A stretch of DNA of 64,000 bases from the NCBI RefSeq assembly GCF_018687715.1, contig NC_056753.1, positions 27,591,445-27,655,444 of the forward strand, read 5' to 3'. Source of the stretch: Carya illinoinensis. Its lineage: Eukaryota; Streptophyta; Magnoliopsida; Fagales; Juglandaceae. How positions within the stretch are numbered: position 1 is the first letter of the stretch; each line of letters opens with the position of its first letter. The position numbers and the translations under genes are program-made. This document shows, piece by piece, positions 35,455 to 46,189 of this stretch. The notes below the pieces were generated by a model. The model did not search any database and was not told the DNA's origin. It saw only the letters and a list, made by a program, of their open reading frames with translations.

Positions 35455-35523
35455 AATAAGGTGTTGTTTGAAAAAGTTATAATAATAAGATGAGATGAAA
35501 CCGTTTCTGTATCCAAACGGCTC
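35455..35523. mobile_element. Internally deleted GATGAGATGA-family MITE
   Basis: Only the ends remain: AAGGTGTTGTTTGAAAAAG and AATAATAAGATGAGATGAAACC ... TGTATCCAAACGGC. This 69-bp copy lacks the AT-rich core of the family. Confidence 0.5.
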
Positions 35524-35569
35524 TGTACTTTGAGTACTACTGTATAAAATCTTGAACAAGAAATTTTAA

Positions 35570-35715
35570 ATAAAAGCCTTACACCACATACTTCCAACTA
35601 ATTAATATATAATTTATTATTTTTATCGTTCGTTTTGATGCTTTGTGTTTAATTAAAGCAAAAAAAGACAAATTATATGTTAGTTAGATACTAAAAATGT
35701 GTATAAGACTTCTTT
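35570..35715. mobile_element. MITE, GGAAGTCTTACACC family (second copy)
   Basis: Left end AAAGCCTTACACCACATACTTCC with TAATTAATATATAATTTATT; right end inverted ATATGTTAGTTAGATAC and TGTATAAGACTTC. Confidence 0.55.
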
Positions 35716-36145
35716 ATAAGACATATCAATGTTGAGCATATATATGCGCCGTATATCCTGACCAAACTTTCTGACTAGAGAGCATTAAGGATTGTGCCCC
35801 AGTTTTGGTCAAGCAGTCGACTCAGAAGTCTATCCTCTCTGAAGTCGACTCTGAAGTAGGCACACATTACATTATCTTCGTCCTTTTTCTGGCACATATG
35901 CAGTTGCCATCATGCTCTCCATTATATGCTTGTTTTCTCCTAATAATTGCAGATTTTTAGCCCTACATAATGATATACACTAAAGTCAAATAGATGCTCT
36001 CCATCCTAAGTGAAATGGGTGATGAGCTTTTTGGTACAAAATATGAGGATGTTTTAATCGTGGTGCTCCCAAAAAGCTATATTGACATGTGAAATAATCA
36101 AAACTCCTAATATTTTGTACCGAATGGGTCATTTCTATTTCCTTG
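35716..36145. other. Non-coding interval
   Basis: No feature recognised. Confidence 0.35.
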
Positions 36146-36445
36146 TTTTTTTTTTTTTCTGAAAAGGAGAAACACTGTTCCATTCATAAGCGGACAATTA
36201 AAACTTTTGATCTATAAAATACAAATCAAAAACTAACCATTTCTCACTCTCCAGCCCACAAATTTCTTTACAGCTGACAGAGTCTTGTCCAATGCTTTCA
36301 GACTAACAGTCTGAGAGACAGACCTCCAGACTACACGTCTGAGAGACTTAAACGTGTCTTAGATGGTATAGACTACCATCTAAGACAATCCACACAACTC
36401 CCCCTCCTATGGAGTGGAGTACAAAACTCTACGGACCCCCGGTCC
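36146..36445 (-). mobile_element. Retroposon 3' end with poly(A) tail and hairpin cluster
   Basis: On the minus strand the sequence ends ACAGTGTTTCTCCTTTTCAG followed by a poly(A) tail (plus-strand T run at about 36,146-36,160). Upstream translation gives LKALDKTLSAVKKFVGWRVR. Both fit the tail of an LTR-less retroposon (LINE-like). The same part holds five short hairpins (36,298-36,445). The 5' limit is uncertain. Confidence 0.5.
36298..36445. repeat. Cluster of five short hairpins
   Basis: In order: TCAGACTaacAGTCTGA (36,298-36,314); CAGACtacacGTCTG (36,327-36,341); a 14-bp perfect stem TGTCTTAGATGGTA with a 5-base loop and its complement (36,355-36,387); ACTCC/CTCC pairing with GGAG/GGAGT (36,397-36,420); GGACCcccGGTCC (36,433-36,445). 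Confidence 0.85.
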
Positions 36446-36656
36446 TAGTTTCATTTCGTTAAAGTTGGGTGTTAAAAGTAGAGAAATATTTATCATTGTT
36501 CTAAATTTTATCATACTAAATCGCATTGGTTGATGTGTCATATTTTGAATAGATTTCAGTGAAAGTTGGGTGTATGAAACCACTTAAATATAACACATTA
36601 GGTGATGTGGCAAATGATGATAAAACTAAGAATAAAGAATAACATTTAGGGGTGGA

Positions 36657-37085
36657 AGACTATCGGTCCGGACCAGAAAAACCGACCGAACTGGACTGAT
36701 AGTCTTATTAATTGGTCTTAGGGTGCTTTTTTTTTTTTTTTTGTAACCAAACTAAACCAAAACTGGCCGAATATATGTATATATATATTTAAATATTTTT
36801 TATAAATAATATATCATTTTATATAGTAGTTGTATAAATTAATTATATAATTTTCATTTAAGGGATTACCATTTAGTATATATACAATGAAATTATTTAA
36901 TATTCATTAATCATATATAAAATATTAAAGAGATCACTTAATTTTTATTTTATTATTTTAATTAATTTTTTTTTTTCAGAAAGAGAAAAAAAAATGTTCA
37001 TGAACTGAATGGATCAATAGCTAACAGTCCAATCCAATAAAAATGATGGACCGAAATTTTCAATCCTTGACCTCCTCCTAACCAA
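36657..37085. mobile_element. Degenerate hAT-like element
   Basis: Starts TAGGGGTGGAAGACTATCGG with CGGTCCGGACC repeats and ends near GGACCGAAATTTTCAATCC then TTGACCTCCTCCTA, an eroded inverse of TAGGGGTG. The CGGTCC-type subterminal repeats and TAGGGGTG end resemble those of the intact hAT. No target duplication is visible and no transposase is present. Confidence 0.4.
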
Positions 37086-37429
37086 ACCGAACCAATTACA
37101 ACCTTAATAACATTGCTTGTCGAAAAACTATTAAGAAGATGATAAATCTCACTTAAATTAATGTAGAAAGGGCTACTTTCTTGTAGCAAAGCTCACCTCA
37201 TGCATATCATCTCTATATAAATCGAGATAGTCATGAATTGTTGAATTTCTACCACGAGAATAGAGTCTAGACTAAAACCATCCATACTTTCTTTTATAGC
37301 CTTTAAGCATGATAAAGGTAAATAAAAATATAATTTATCATATTAGAAACCTAATAATTGTGGCTGCCATTATCGTGGACTCTTAAGGAAATAACCACTT
37401 TCCTTTGAACCTAATATGCTTAATATAGG

Positions 37430-39720
37430 TGGAGTTGATTATAATTTGTGTGAGCACTGTTTCTTTTTCTGTTCTCATCAATGGTGAGCCTAAAGGTCTC
37501 ATAGTTTCCTCTAGAGGTCTTAGACAAGAGATCATTTATCTCTTTATCTGTTCTTATTATGAACTAAAGGGCTTATATGTCTACTGCAAAAAATTGTTGC
37601 TGAGTACCAAATTAAAGGCATTCAAATTTGCAGAGGAGCACCTCGAATCAACAAGCTATTTTTTGCAGATGATTGTGTTTTATTTTACAAGGCTGATATG
37701 CAGGAGAATTTGAAGATTCAACATCAACTAGAAATGTATGAGCAGGCATCAGGTCAACAAGTCAATAGAGCAAAAACAGTAATAGTATTAAGCAGAAATG
37801 TTTTAAATACTCAACAAGAAGGCCTTCTGTTATTGTAGGGAGTTCAAAATTTCCATCAGTATGACAAATATCTGGGGCTGCCTCAAATAGTTGGGCGTGC
37901 AAAACATCAAAGTTTTCTCTAAGATAAAATATAGAGTATGACAGAAACTAAAATGTTGGAAAGAAAAGTTGTTGTCACAAAGGGGAAAAGAGATTCTGAT
38001 CAAGGTAGTAGCTATGTCTATATCAACTTATACGATGAGTTACTTTAAACTGCTAGATGGATTTTGTAAGAAGTTAGAGATAATGATGTCTAAGTTTTGG
38101 TAGGGACAGAAGAATGAAAAGAACAATACTCATGAGGTTAGTTTGAGGAAGATGTGTGAACCTAAGAAAGATAGAGGCATAGGGTTTAAAGATCTCAAAC
38201 TGTTTAATGTGGCACTTCTTGCAAAATAAGGTTGGAGAGTTATGTATGAGGAGTCCACTCTTCTGCATAAGATCTATAAAGTAAAATATTTCCCCAACAC
38301 AGATTTTCTAGAAGCAAAGTTTGGATATTTCCCATCGTATACATGGAGAGATATTTGGGAAGCAAAGAACAGTTTGAAATTTGGATGTCGATGGAGGGTG
38401 GGTAATGGATCCAATATAAAACTATGGACAAATTACTAGATTCCTCACCATAGACAGCTGAAACAAAGTGTTAATGAGGGTGTGTTGGATGTTAATCAAA
38501 ATATAGAATACCTCATTGATAAGTATACACATTGGTGGGATGTAGAGAAAGTGAACCAAATTCTTCCAACTCAAGTTGCAATATAAGTGTTCAAAATTTT
38601 ATTGAGCCCAAGGGATTGTGTATATAAGTTGATTTAGGAGCCTAAGAAAAATGATGTATATAGTGTAAAAAATGCTTACAAGCTGTTTCAATCAATGGAA
38701 AAAGAAACTAGAACATGTGAATCTTCTAATGCTGAAAAACAAAAGCAGATTTCTTCAGCATTAGAAGATCTGGCGAGGGATATGGAAATTATAACTACCT
38801 AACAAGGTTAAAGTCTTTACTTAGAGGGCTTGTAAGAATGGTCTACCAACAAAAGCTAATTTGAAAAGAAGACAGATATCAATGGAAGACACTTATATTT
38901 TTTGTGGGGATGGTGCAGAAGATGTGTTGCATGCTTTATATCAAAATCCCAGATTAAGACAGTGTTGAAATAATCAAGGCCTATGTTTGTAACCTGAGGC
39001 AAGTTGTGGTGACTTTGCTAAGCTGGCTAGACAAGTCCAAGCTATAGGTAGTAAAAAGGAACTAGAAGAATTTTTTCTCATTGCATGGGGATTTTGGTAT
39101 AGTCGAAATCAGAGAATAAACGAGAGTAAAGAAACTAACCCTGCTGCAGCAGTACACAATGCATTATCTTTAGGGTTTGATCATAAACAAGTTAAGTGTG
39201 CGGAAAAGAAAAGCAAAGGAACTTGGTCTCCTCCTTAACAAAGATCTCTGAAGCTAAATATCGATGGTGCCATCTTCCATGATTAACAAAGGGTAGGGAT
39301 GGGTGTAATCCTTAGAGATGAGAAGGGAAAAGTTTTGTTTGCAGCAAGTAAAAATAAGTTTGAAGTGAATGATCTAATAGAAATTGAGTTGTTGGTTATT
39401 CTAAGAGGCCTGCAACTATGTCTACATAGGGGGATTCCTAATCTGGTGATAGAAGTGATTATTTAGTTTTGGTTCAAATAATTCAGAACACTAGTGCTAA
39501 TTCTATGTCAATTCTTGGAAATATGATTAAGGAGATTCAAGAGTTGATGAAGACCTTCTACCAATGTAGCATTCAACATGTTGGATATATGGGAAATGAA
39601 GGGGCACACAACTGGCTAAACATGCTTAGAATATTGATGATATAAGTGTGTGGGAGGGGTCATATGCTGAGTTTATAAGCTCTATTATTTGGATTGATAA
39701 ACACTGGTTGTAATGTTTGT
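37430..39720 (+). mobile_element. L1-type LINE, 5'-truncated and degenerate
   Basis: Plus-strand reading fragments cover the reverse transcriptase (VSFSVLINGEPKGLIV, then RINKLFFADDCVLFYKA with the FADD motif, then QQVNRAKTVIVLSRN and YDKYLGLPQIVGRAKHQSF). Next come the linking zinc-knuckle region (GWRVMYEESTLLHKIYKVKY and FGCRWRVGNGSNIKLWTNY) and a C-terminal RNase H (LKLNIDGAIFHD, GMGVILRDEKGKVLFAAS, SIQHVGYMGNEGAHNLAKHA). Several stops and shifts are present. Endonuclease and ORF1 are missing. The element ends just before a (TA)n tract at about 39,745. Non-functional. Confidence 0.85.
38721..38769. repeat. Inverted repeat with 16-bp perfect arms inside the LINE
   Basis: ATCTTCTAATGCTGAA (38,721-38,736) and its exact complement (38,754-38,769) flank a 17-base loop. 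It lies between the RT and zinc-knuckle regions of the LINE. Confidence 0.9.
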
Positions 39721-39739
39721 TTTGATTAATAGAAAACTT

Positions 39740-39771
<32 letters not shown>

Positions 39772-39839
39772 GATTGATATATTCATAAACCATTCCATTA
39801 TAACCCGATTGAAGCATGTTGTAAATTAAATGGGACTTT

Positions 39840-39932
39840 TTCTACTCATCATTCATATGCCACACGTATGCAAAGAAAAAAATAAAAAAAAATTTATAAT
39901 GTAGGGATGATGAATAAAATTTTTCATTAGAT
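39840..39932. mobile_element. MITE, TTCTACTCATCATTC family
   Basis: Inverted ends TTTTTCTACTCATCATTCAT and GGGATGATGAATAAAATTTTTC. Same family as 28,262 and 54,480. Confidence 0.5.
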
Positions 39933-40043
39933 AGGTCAAAGAACAATTTTCTTGATCGACAAAGGCCGATGAACCATGATTGTAAAGATATTTCTAAGCT
40001 TTTATTATTAGATTTTAGTCTTCAAGTGAGGCTCAAATATCAA

Positions 40044-40112
40044 AGCCCATTACATAATTAAGACTCGACCACTTTCAATGGGCCTTTGGGTGCAACACGA
40101 TCTCCCAGCCCA
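40044..40112 (+). promoter_or_regulatory. Three site-II (TGGGCY) motifs upstream of SURF6
   Basis: AGCCCA at 40,044-40,049, TGGGCC at 40,079-40,084 and AGCCCA at 40,107-40,112. Site-II elements bind TCP factors and are typical of plant ribosomal-protein and ribosome-biogenesis promoters. No TATA box is evident, and a (CT)11 tract follows at 40,201-40,223, near the likely transcription start. Confidence 0.6.
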
Positions 40113-40200
40113 TCAGTCCAAAGTTTATTTTTATTTCGTTTTATTTTTCTTTTTAAGGGTTTCTCTTATTCAATTAAACCTCGCCGTCCATCAGCCGCGC

Positions 40201-40223
40201 CTCTCTCTCTCTCTCTCTCTCTC
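40201..40223 (+). repeat. (CT)n microsatellite in the SURF6 leader
   Basis: About eleven CT units just before the probable first non-coding exon. Another CT tract is at about 41,091-41,111, in the intron before the start codon. Confidence 0.8.
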
Positions 40224-41145
40224 GGCCTCTCCTGAGACCCAACCGGCAGGCCACCGCTTTAGGTTCTCAGCTCACCCTGTCTATCCATACTTCGAAAATG
40301 TATGTTTTCAATTTCTTTCGTGCCTTTTTTTTTCACTTGTATTTGCTCTTCGAGAAAATTTACGTATTTGTTCCCTTTGTAATACGTGATCTTCACGGTT
40401 GTTGCCTTGTTGGAAACTTCTAAATCTAACCAAACATTAACTGAACTTAATGGTTGCGTAGAAGTTAAGCTAGCTAAAGCAAAGAAAGTGTTTCTAATTG
40501 TTTGGTTGCTGAGTAACATAAACCTCTTTGTTGGTTGGTTGGTTTGTTTGTTTGAACAGAAACATCTGTTAATTCTGTGGGATAGTAAAACAGGATATGC
40601 TCTAGGTCTGTAAGTTACATTCTTTCTCTTTCCTCCTTTTCTCAATGACCAGAGGGAGTGTTCGGCCGCTTCAGAGTACAAGTGTTTCTGTTCTGTTGCA
40701 TGATTCCTTACCCGTGCCTGAGAAATGCTGTTTTTTATCTTAAATTCTGTGATTTTCAGTCACGCCTGTTCACATTACATATTTTAAGTGACTTAATCAA
40801 GAGTGGCATTCTCTTTTTGAAGTTTTCAATCTTTTACGAAGAGCTACAATTTTACAAATTGAATTTATGTCCGTGATTTGAGCCAATTTCTGAATGAGCT
40901 CGATAAGTTATGATCTTCCATGATTTTCCTTTTAAACAAGATTTTACTTGAGAAACTAAATGTTAATAATATCTATCCACTTTCAGTCATCCCATTTCCT
41001 TGCCCTCAAGTTCCCAACTTTTAAGTGAAGTATGTATACACAGGAAAATTCGACCAACTAGTAACTACTTTGATTTTGACGACACTATGCATCTCTCTCT
41101 CTCTCTCTCTATCATTGATTCTTTCTTCGTTTTCATCCTATGCAG

Positions 41146-42174
41146 ATGAAGAGGAAAAAGCAAAAACCTACAACTGATTGCCAACATGATACTGATTTGA
41201 AATCTATCATTCATCAGCATTCTTTGTTTTTTGACAAGTTAATTGAGTTAATCCCTGCAAAGTTCTATCTACCCAATGATGATAAGGATAAGCCATGGTT
41301 TCAGGGCCTCAGTAAGGCTGAAAAAGCTTTGGCAAAGAAGGGGTCAAGGGAGAACATTAAGAAAGCTCGAAGAGATCGTTTGGATCCAGAAAAGTCTTCC
41401 ACAACCACCCTTGATTTGCTAAAGCAAAACTTAGTGAAAGAGCAAACAAATGATAGTGACAATGAGGAAGTAGAAACTAAACCTAGGCTTTCTGGCCTTG
41501 AAGATAATAATCATCAGGTGACACTTGAGGAACTTCGGCAACGGCTGCATCTAAAAATTGAACAGTCCCGAGCAAATAGGCATTATGGAGATTCAAACAG
41601 AGCAAAGAAGAGGAATTGGAAAGAGGATGAGAAAGGAATTCAGCTGAAGAAGCACAAGAGAGACAGTGTTTCTGATGAAAAGAAGCCAACTGCTAGTAGT
41701 TCCGCAGATAAAATAGAGAAGGATATAGCTGAGGCTTCAAAGGAACTCGCATTTACTCATGTCAAACTTGGGAATAAAAAAGAGCTTGGAAAGAAGAAGA
41801 TGAAACTTTCAAAGATTATGGAGCTTGAAAGGGCAAAGAAACTGCATGAAGCAAAGAGAGATCCTGAGAAAGGTCAGTTCAATTCCAAGAAGCATTCATG
41901 GAAAGCGGCAACGAGTAGAGCAGCTGGGATTAAGGTGCATGACGATCCAAACCTGTTGAAAAGGAGCATACAAAAGGAGAAGAAGAGGCATCAGAAGAAT
42001 GCCGAGAAATGGAAAGAGAGGGTGCAGACTACAGAGAAGATGAAAGCAGAGAAACAGCAAAAGAGATCAGAAAATATATCACAGAAGATTCATGACAAGA
42101 AAATGAGGCGGATTGCAAAGAGGGAGAAGAAGCTAATGCGGCCAGGATTTGGAGGTCGCAAGGAAAGTTTATAA
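41146..42174 (+). CDS. SURF6: SURF6-like ribosome biogenesis factor
   Basis: The coding part is one uninterrupted exon of 342 residues. The start is MKRKKQKPTTDCQHDTD: the preceding cctatgcag is a good acceptor, so the upstream ATG at 41,140 would fall in the intron. Residues near the N-terminus (LKSIIHQHSLFFDKLIELIP, KPWFQGLSKAEKAL, ENIKKARRDRLDPEKSSTTT) match the plant SURF6 N-terminal block. The C-terminal two-thirds is the Lys/Arg-rich SURF6 domain (WKAATSRAAGIKVHDDPNLL, QKEKKRHQKNAEKWKERVQT, ending KREKKLMRPGFGGR). SURF6/Rrp14 proteins are nucleolar and act in pre-rRNA processing of both ribosomal subunits. The leader probably holds one or two non-coding exons (end near 40,299 at gtatgt; possibly 40,559-40,607). 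Full length for a plant member. Confidence 0.93.
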   Translation: MKRKKQKPTTDCQHDTDLKSIIHQHSLFFDKLIELIPAKFYLPNDDKDKPWFQGLSKAEKALAKKGSRENIKKARRDRLDPEKSSTTTLDLLKQNLVKEQTNDSDNEEVETKPRLSGLEDNNHQVTLEELRQRLHLKIEQSRANRHYGDSNRAKKRNWKEDEKGIQLKKHKRDSVSDEKKPTASSSADKIEKDIAEASKELAFTHVKLGNKKELGKKKMKLSKIMELERAKKLHEAKRDPEKGQFNSKKHSWKAATSRAAGIKVHDDPNLLKRSIQKEKKRHQKNAEKWKERVQTTEKMKAEKQQKRSENISQKIHDKKMRRIAKREKKLMRPGFGGRKESL

Positions 42175-42854
42175 CGGAAGTAGTGCCTCATAAAATTTGA
42201 GTTTCTGCCTCTTATATCGCCTTTTTCCCCTTACTCTTAAATCAAGTGACCTAAACAGCATATCAAAATTCAATGAAATCCCCCCCTCCCCTTCCCCTTC
42301 TGTCTCTTCCTCTGTTTAAGTAAAGTAGATAAATGTTGTTGTAAGAGTCAACTTTCAGTTGATATCTGCAAGTGTTTTTTGCTGATATCAATTTGTCTTT
42401 TCGACACAAGAAGTTTTCTGGTTTGAATTTCAACTTCTAATGTCATTTGACGTTTCAATGCTCTGCTAACTGATGCAATTAATCTTTGATGCTTTACTGA
42501 ACCATTCTCAAATTTCTGAGTAATCATGCCACACTGTTAAAACAATTTGGACCTGTATTTGGATTGTAGGGTTGACAATACTGCATCGGGTGAATTCTGG
42601 TGAATCTTCATTGAAATATTCAAGTGGCTTGTATTTTCCTTGACAATTCACAATGTTACTGTCAGAAATCTGTGGGAGCCTGAAATTCTCGGAGCACTGG
42701 TAAATGTTCTGTTACTAAATATGAAATGCAAAGTCAGCCAGCATACATGTTAGTGGAAACACTAATCCACTTTCTCTGCTATCATTTGATTGAGACTTTT
42801 GCAATCAGATTTTGAGTAGGGTGTAGAATATTATTCTTCTACATATGCATGGCT
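42175..42854. other. SURF6 3' region
   Basis: Presumed 3' UTR and downstream DNA; no polyadenylation signal could be fixed and no other gene is seen. Confidence 0.4.
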
Positions 42855-43205
42855 TAAGGCTATATTTGGGTAATGAGATAAGAATTATGTTAATTATAGT
42901 AAAATAGTTTGTGAATAATAGTAAAATGGTTTAAGTTATAATATTTTATTGAATTTTGGAAAACTAGAGATAAAAAATTAAATAAAAATATTATAAAATT
43001 AAAAAATTGTTTGAATATAATTTTTGTTTTAAAATTTAAAAAAGTTGTATTGTTTGTTGTATTTCTTTTGAAAGTTTGGAAAAATTATAATGATTAAGTG
43101 ATAATTAAATGAAAATGTTGAATATTTGAAATAAAAAGTATTTTACATTTAAGTTATGTACGAAAAAGAAATTCTAAAATTAGATGAGATATTACTTCCC
43201 AAACA
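42855..43205 (+). mobile_element. MITE, GATGAGATGA family (longer copy)
   Basis: Ends GGCTATATTTGGGTAATGAG and GATGAGATATTACTTCCCAAAC; core TAAAATTTAAAAAAGTTGTA with AATTATAATGATTAAGTG. Related to 25,205 and 48,376. Confidence 0.55.
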
Positions 43206-43680
43206 AATCCCAAGTCTTTAGAATATGAAGAACCATTGGACCGAAGTCATCACACAATATGTACATGCATGATGGAAACTCATACATCATGAGATGCCCC
43301 AACTCAAACAAAAGAAAAGAGTAATAATATATACAAACCTTAAAAGATATATACAAATTTCAAATGTACAAGTCTAGTCAAGTTCTTTATAAAAAAAAAG
43401 GTACACCCCATCATAAAAAATTGTGAAAAACTCACTTTTTCTTGAGGGGACCGTATTTCCAAAAAAAAAACTTGTACAAGATTTGTAAATTTAAAATTTC
43501 TATCTAGCATTATTCCAAAGAAAAAGGTGGTGCCATACGATAGTACTAAGAAACATTATGTACAAACGTTGAGATGTACAAAGAAGGCAACTCTGATAGG
43601 TACAACCAGCCTGCAGAACTGCAGTGCAACCGGTTGTTTATTTCATTTATTAGATTAAGAAAAGAATGGACCATAAAAAG
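43206..43680. other. Non-coding interval
   Basis: No feature recognised. Confidence 0.35.
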
Positions 43681-44141
43681 GAAACGGTGACACTTCTCCC
43701 TTGCTACGCCGAAACCCTTAGAAAGTTTCAGAATTCTTTAGGTACAGCTCCATTATCACAGTTCCTGTCAAGTTATTCCATCTTCGGCTCCTCAGCTTCT
43801 ACTACTAACTGGCCACTACTCCAACCATCGCTTCCCTGCTAATTGCCTCTAGCTTTCAGCAACAAAATTTCTTCAATGATGGTATCAAAGACACTCACAC
43901 CCCCAATCATTTCCAAAACTCAACGTCATTTGAAGGCTTGCAAATAGTGGGTAATAGTGAAACCCATCGGATTGCCACGAAAGAAACGAAAGTAGAAAAT
44001 GGCCAACCCAGGGCGCTGAATTGCCAAAACCAAATGGAGCAAATCAGCCCGTCAGATCCTTCCTTTTACTGGAATGTAACCAATATTGGTGGTTGGAATG
44101 GTCCGGGAAACATTGGGTCTTCCGTCACTTTTCTGATCTAG
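43681..44141 (+). pseudogene. DOF transcription factor C-terminal relic
   Basis: One frame reads KFQNSLGTAPLSQFLSSYSI and FGSSASTTNWPLLQPSLP; after a frameshift another reads FQQQNFFNDGIKDTHTPNHF, VENGQPRALNCQNQMEQISP and SDPSFYWNVTNIGGWNGPGN, ending GSSVTFLI and stop. The tail with SxYWN...GGW...GSSVT.LI resembles plant DOF zinc-finger proteins. The C2C2 DOF finger itself is absent, and at least one shift separates the parts. The assignment rests on the tail only. Confidence 0.5.
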
Positions 44142-44976
44142 CATAACCAAAAATCATTTTCCATTTGTCTCCCTCCTTTTTAGTCATCTTATCTAGGTCA
44201 TTGCTAGTTATTTAGGTTTATGTTGATTACTTTTGGTTTTTAGTGAATTTTATGGTTACGGTGGGGCGGGGTTTCAAAAGCAAAGTCTGAAAAAATAATA
44301 ATAAAAAAAAAGAGCAAGATATTCCGGTGGGAGGTGGAAGAAGAAGACAAAGAGGTTATGGTGATTTCGATCGGAGTAATGTTACATACAATCATGGAAT
44401 TGTAAATGTCGTGCAATTGCTTTGAAAAAAAAATGGGATCCACAATTAAAAAGTTAGTTTTTTTTTTTCATGTGGGTCTTATATTAATTCATTTTTTTCA
44501 AAGCGACTACACGCCGCTTGCACAACCACGACTGCAAATATCATTTCTCTTTCTTGAGAGCTCTGGAAGACGAAGGAGAAATGAAAATTTCAGTAAAAAG
44601 AAAGAGTAAATTTTAGAAAAGATGAAAACTACGTCGTTTGAATTTGCCAGATGCGACGCGGTTTCCCCGCGATTCCCTTGGCCCGTTGTGTATAGAGTTT
44701 TTCCAAAGCAAAATGGCAAAAACTGTGCACTGTCGCATAATTTTGACCCTAGAATCAGTAACCACACCACCACCCTTAAGCGTGGATCTACCGGCTCCTG
44801 TTCTTTTCCCCAGGCCGTAATCTCTGTCGCGGTGACCAGGACCATACTTGCTGCCTCACAACCCAACAAGAAGCAACGAAACGTACAGCAATTGGGTGAA
44901 TGCTAGAATAATTGTAAATGCCTCTAATGCCCTCTGTACATTCCTATATATATGCTCATCTCCTTGCATGTGCATG
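44142..44976. other. Non-coding interval with a MITE-like fold-back
   Basis: About 44,372-44,545 is a fold-back: GAGTAATGTTACATACAATC with GCAATTGCTTTGAAAAAA, inverted at TTTTTTCAAAGCGACTACAC and GCAAATATCATTTCTC. An ORF at 44,622-44,906 has no recognisable domain and is not supported as a gene. Confidence 0.45.
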
Positions 44977-45168
44977 CCTGCGAAGGTTTGAAAGCATTTG
45001 GGTCATTGACTCGATGCGCTGCATGTGACTTTACATAATTGCATCGAAGAATTAGTACGAGGATCGTGTAGAAAATGTACCCAAAAGCTAGTACTCATGT
45101 AAGGGCCCATGCCACTGTATTTTATTGATGTTACTGCGGCTAGAATCCTAGACTGTCGTTCCTCCGAA
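44977..45168 (+). repeat. Tandem duplication, copy 1
   Basis: A 192-bp unit starting CCTGCGAAGGTTTGAAAGC and ending CGTTCCTCCGAA, repeated head to tail from 45,169. The uninterrupted copy preserves the empty MITE target (TTACATAA). Confidence 0.9.
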
Positions 45169-45518
45169 CCTGCGAAGGTTTAAAAGCATTTGCGTCATTA
45201 ACTCGATGCGCTGCATGTGACTTTACTTAACTAGTAATGTTATATATAGTCATTTTTATATATTTTTTATATACTCCATTGATATGATTGGCTGGATTAA
45301 TTTTTTTTTAATATTCAACCAATCATATTACTAGAGTACACAAAAAAATACACAAAAATAACTACACATAAAATTTTTGTTACTTAATTGCATCGAAGAA
45401 TTAGTAGGAGGATCATGTGGAAAATGTACCCAAAAGCTAGTACTCATGTAAGGGCCCATGCCACTGTTTGATATTGATGCTACTGCGGCTAGAATCCGAC
45501 ACTGTCATTCCTCCAAAC
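45169..45518 (+). repeat. Tandem duplication, copy 2, interrupted by a MITE
   Basis: Matches copy 1 (GATGCGCTGCATGTGACTTT, GTACCCAAAAGCTAGTACTC, GTAAGGGCCCATGCCACTGT), with a 149-bp insertion plus 8-bp duplication between the two halves. Confidence 0.9.
45231..45379. mobile_element. 149-bp hAT-type MITE with 8-bp target duplication
   Basis: TTACTTAA occurs on both sides (45,223-45,230 and 45,380-45,387). The ends are inverted: CTAGTAATGTTATATATAGT with CATTTTTATATATTTTTTAT, and ATAACTACACATAAAATTTT at the other side. Inner arms TATGATTGGCTG and CAACCAATCATA pair. Copy 1 of the flanking duplication has a single TTACATAA and no insert. Confidence 0.9.
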
Positions 45519-45734
45519 ACTGATATGGTTGCCACCCAGGAATTTGGAAACCACGCCAAGAACATCAGCTAATATGGCGATCGTCAAAGAAGAAAACTTG
45601 TCATTTTCTTTTGTCAAACGAAGAAACGTTAGCCCCATTGGAGGTAGTCAAAGGATGGAAAAAATCTCTTCGAATACTTGTTTGAATGTGATCACTTCAA
45701 GATAGACGTAAAGATATACATATCAAGTGAGTCT

Positions 45735-45955
45735 GATGCTATTATAACTTATAATTGTTTTTAGATAAATAATATTTATAATTAAAGAGTGTGCAAATAT
45801 TGTACATTCATTTTAAAAAAATAAGCAAATATAAAATTTACATAAAAAAATAATTTTTTAATAATAGATTACCTCATTATTTTTCAAAATGAGTGCATAA
45901 CACTTACACAACTCATAATTATATTTAACATTATTCTTATTTTTAGGAATCATAA
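45735..45955. mobile_element. Fold-back MITE, same family as 33,059
   Basis: AAGAGTGTGCAAATATTGTA with CATTCATTTTAAAAAAATAA, inverted at TTATTTTTCAAAATGAGTGC and ACTTACACAACTCATAATTA. The boundaries are soft. Confidence 0.5.
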
Positions 45956-46189
45956 CTTACAATTATTTTACAAACAATTGACAATTATTATGTAATGCAG
46001 GTTTTAAAAACTTAATACCATAGTAATTTTTTTTAATATTTAATTTTACTTTTGTTTTATCTTGTTGTGTTTAAATTTAAATATAATAATATTTCTTATA
46101 AAGTTGTGAATAAATTGTTGTGTCACTTCTCATTTTTTTAAGGTTTAAGGTTGTCTTGAAATGTTTAAAGTATATTTTTTAATTTTTTG

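Noticed and set aside
41140..41145. Upstream ATG as SURF6 start
   Set aside because: ATGCAG here is part of a splice acceptor (cctatgcag) before the conserved MKRKKQ start.
44622..44906. 94-residue ORF
   Set aside because: No domain and no supporting splice or promoter signals; a second overlapping frame is equally open.
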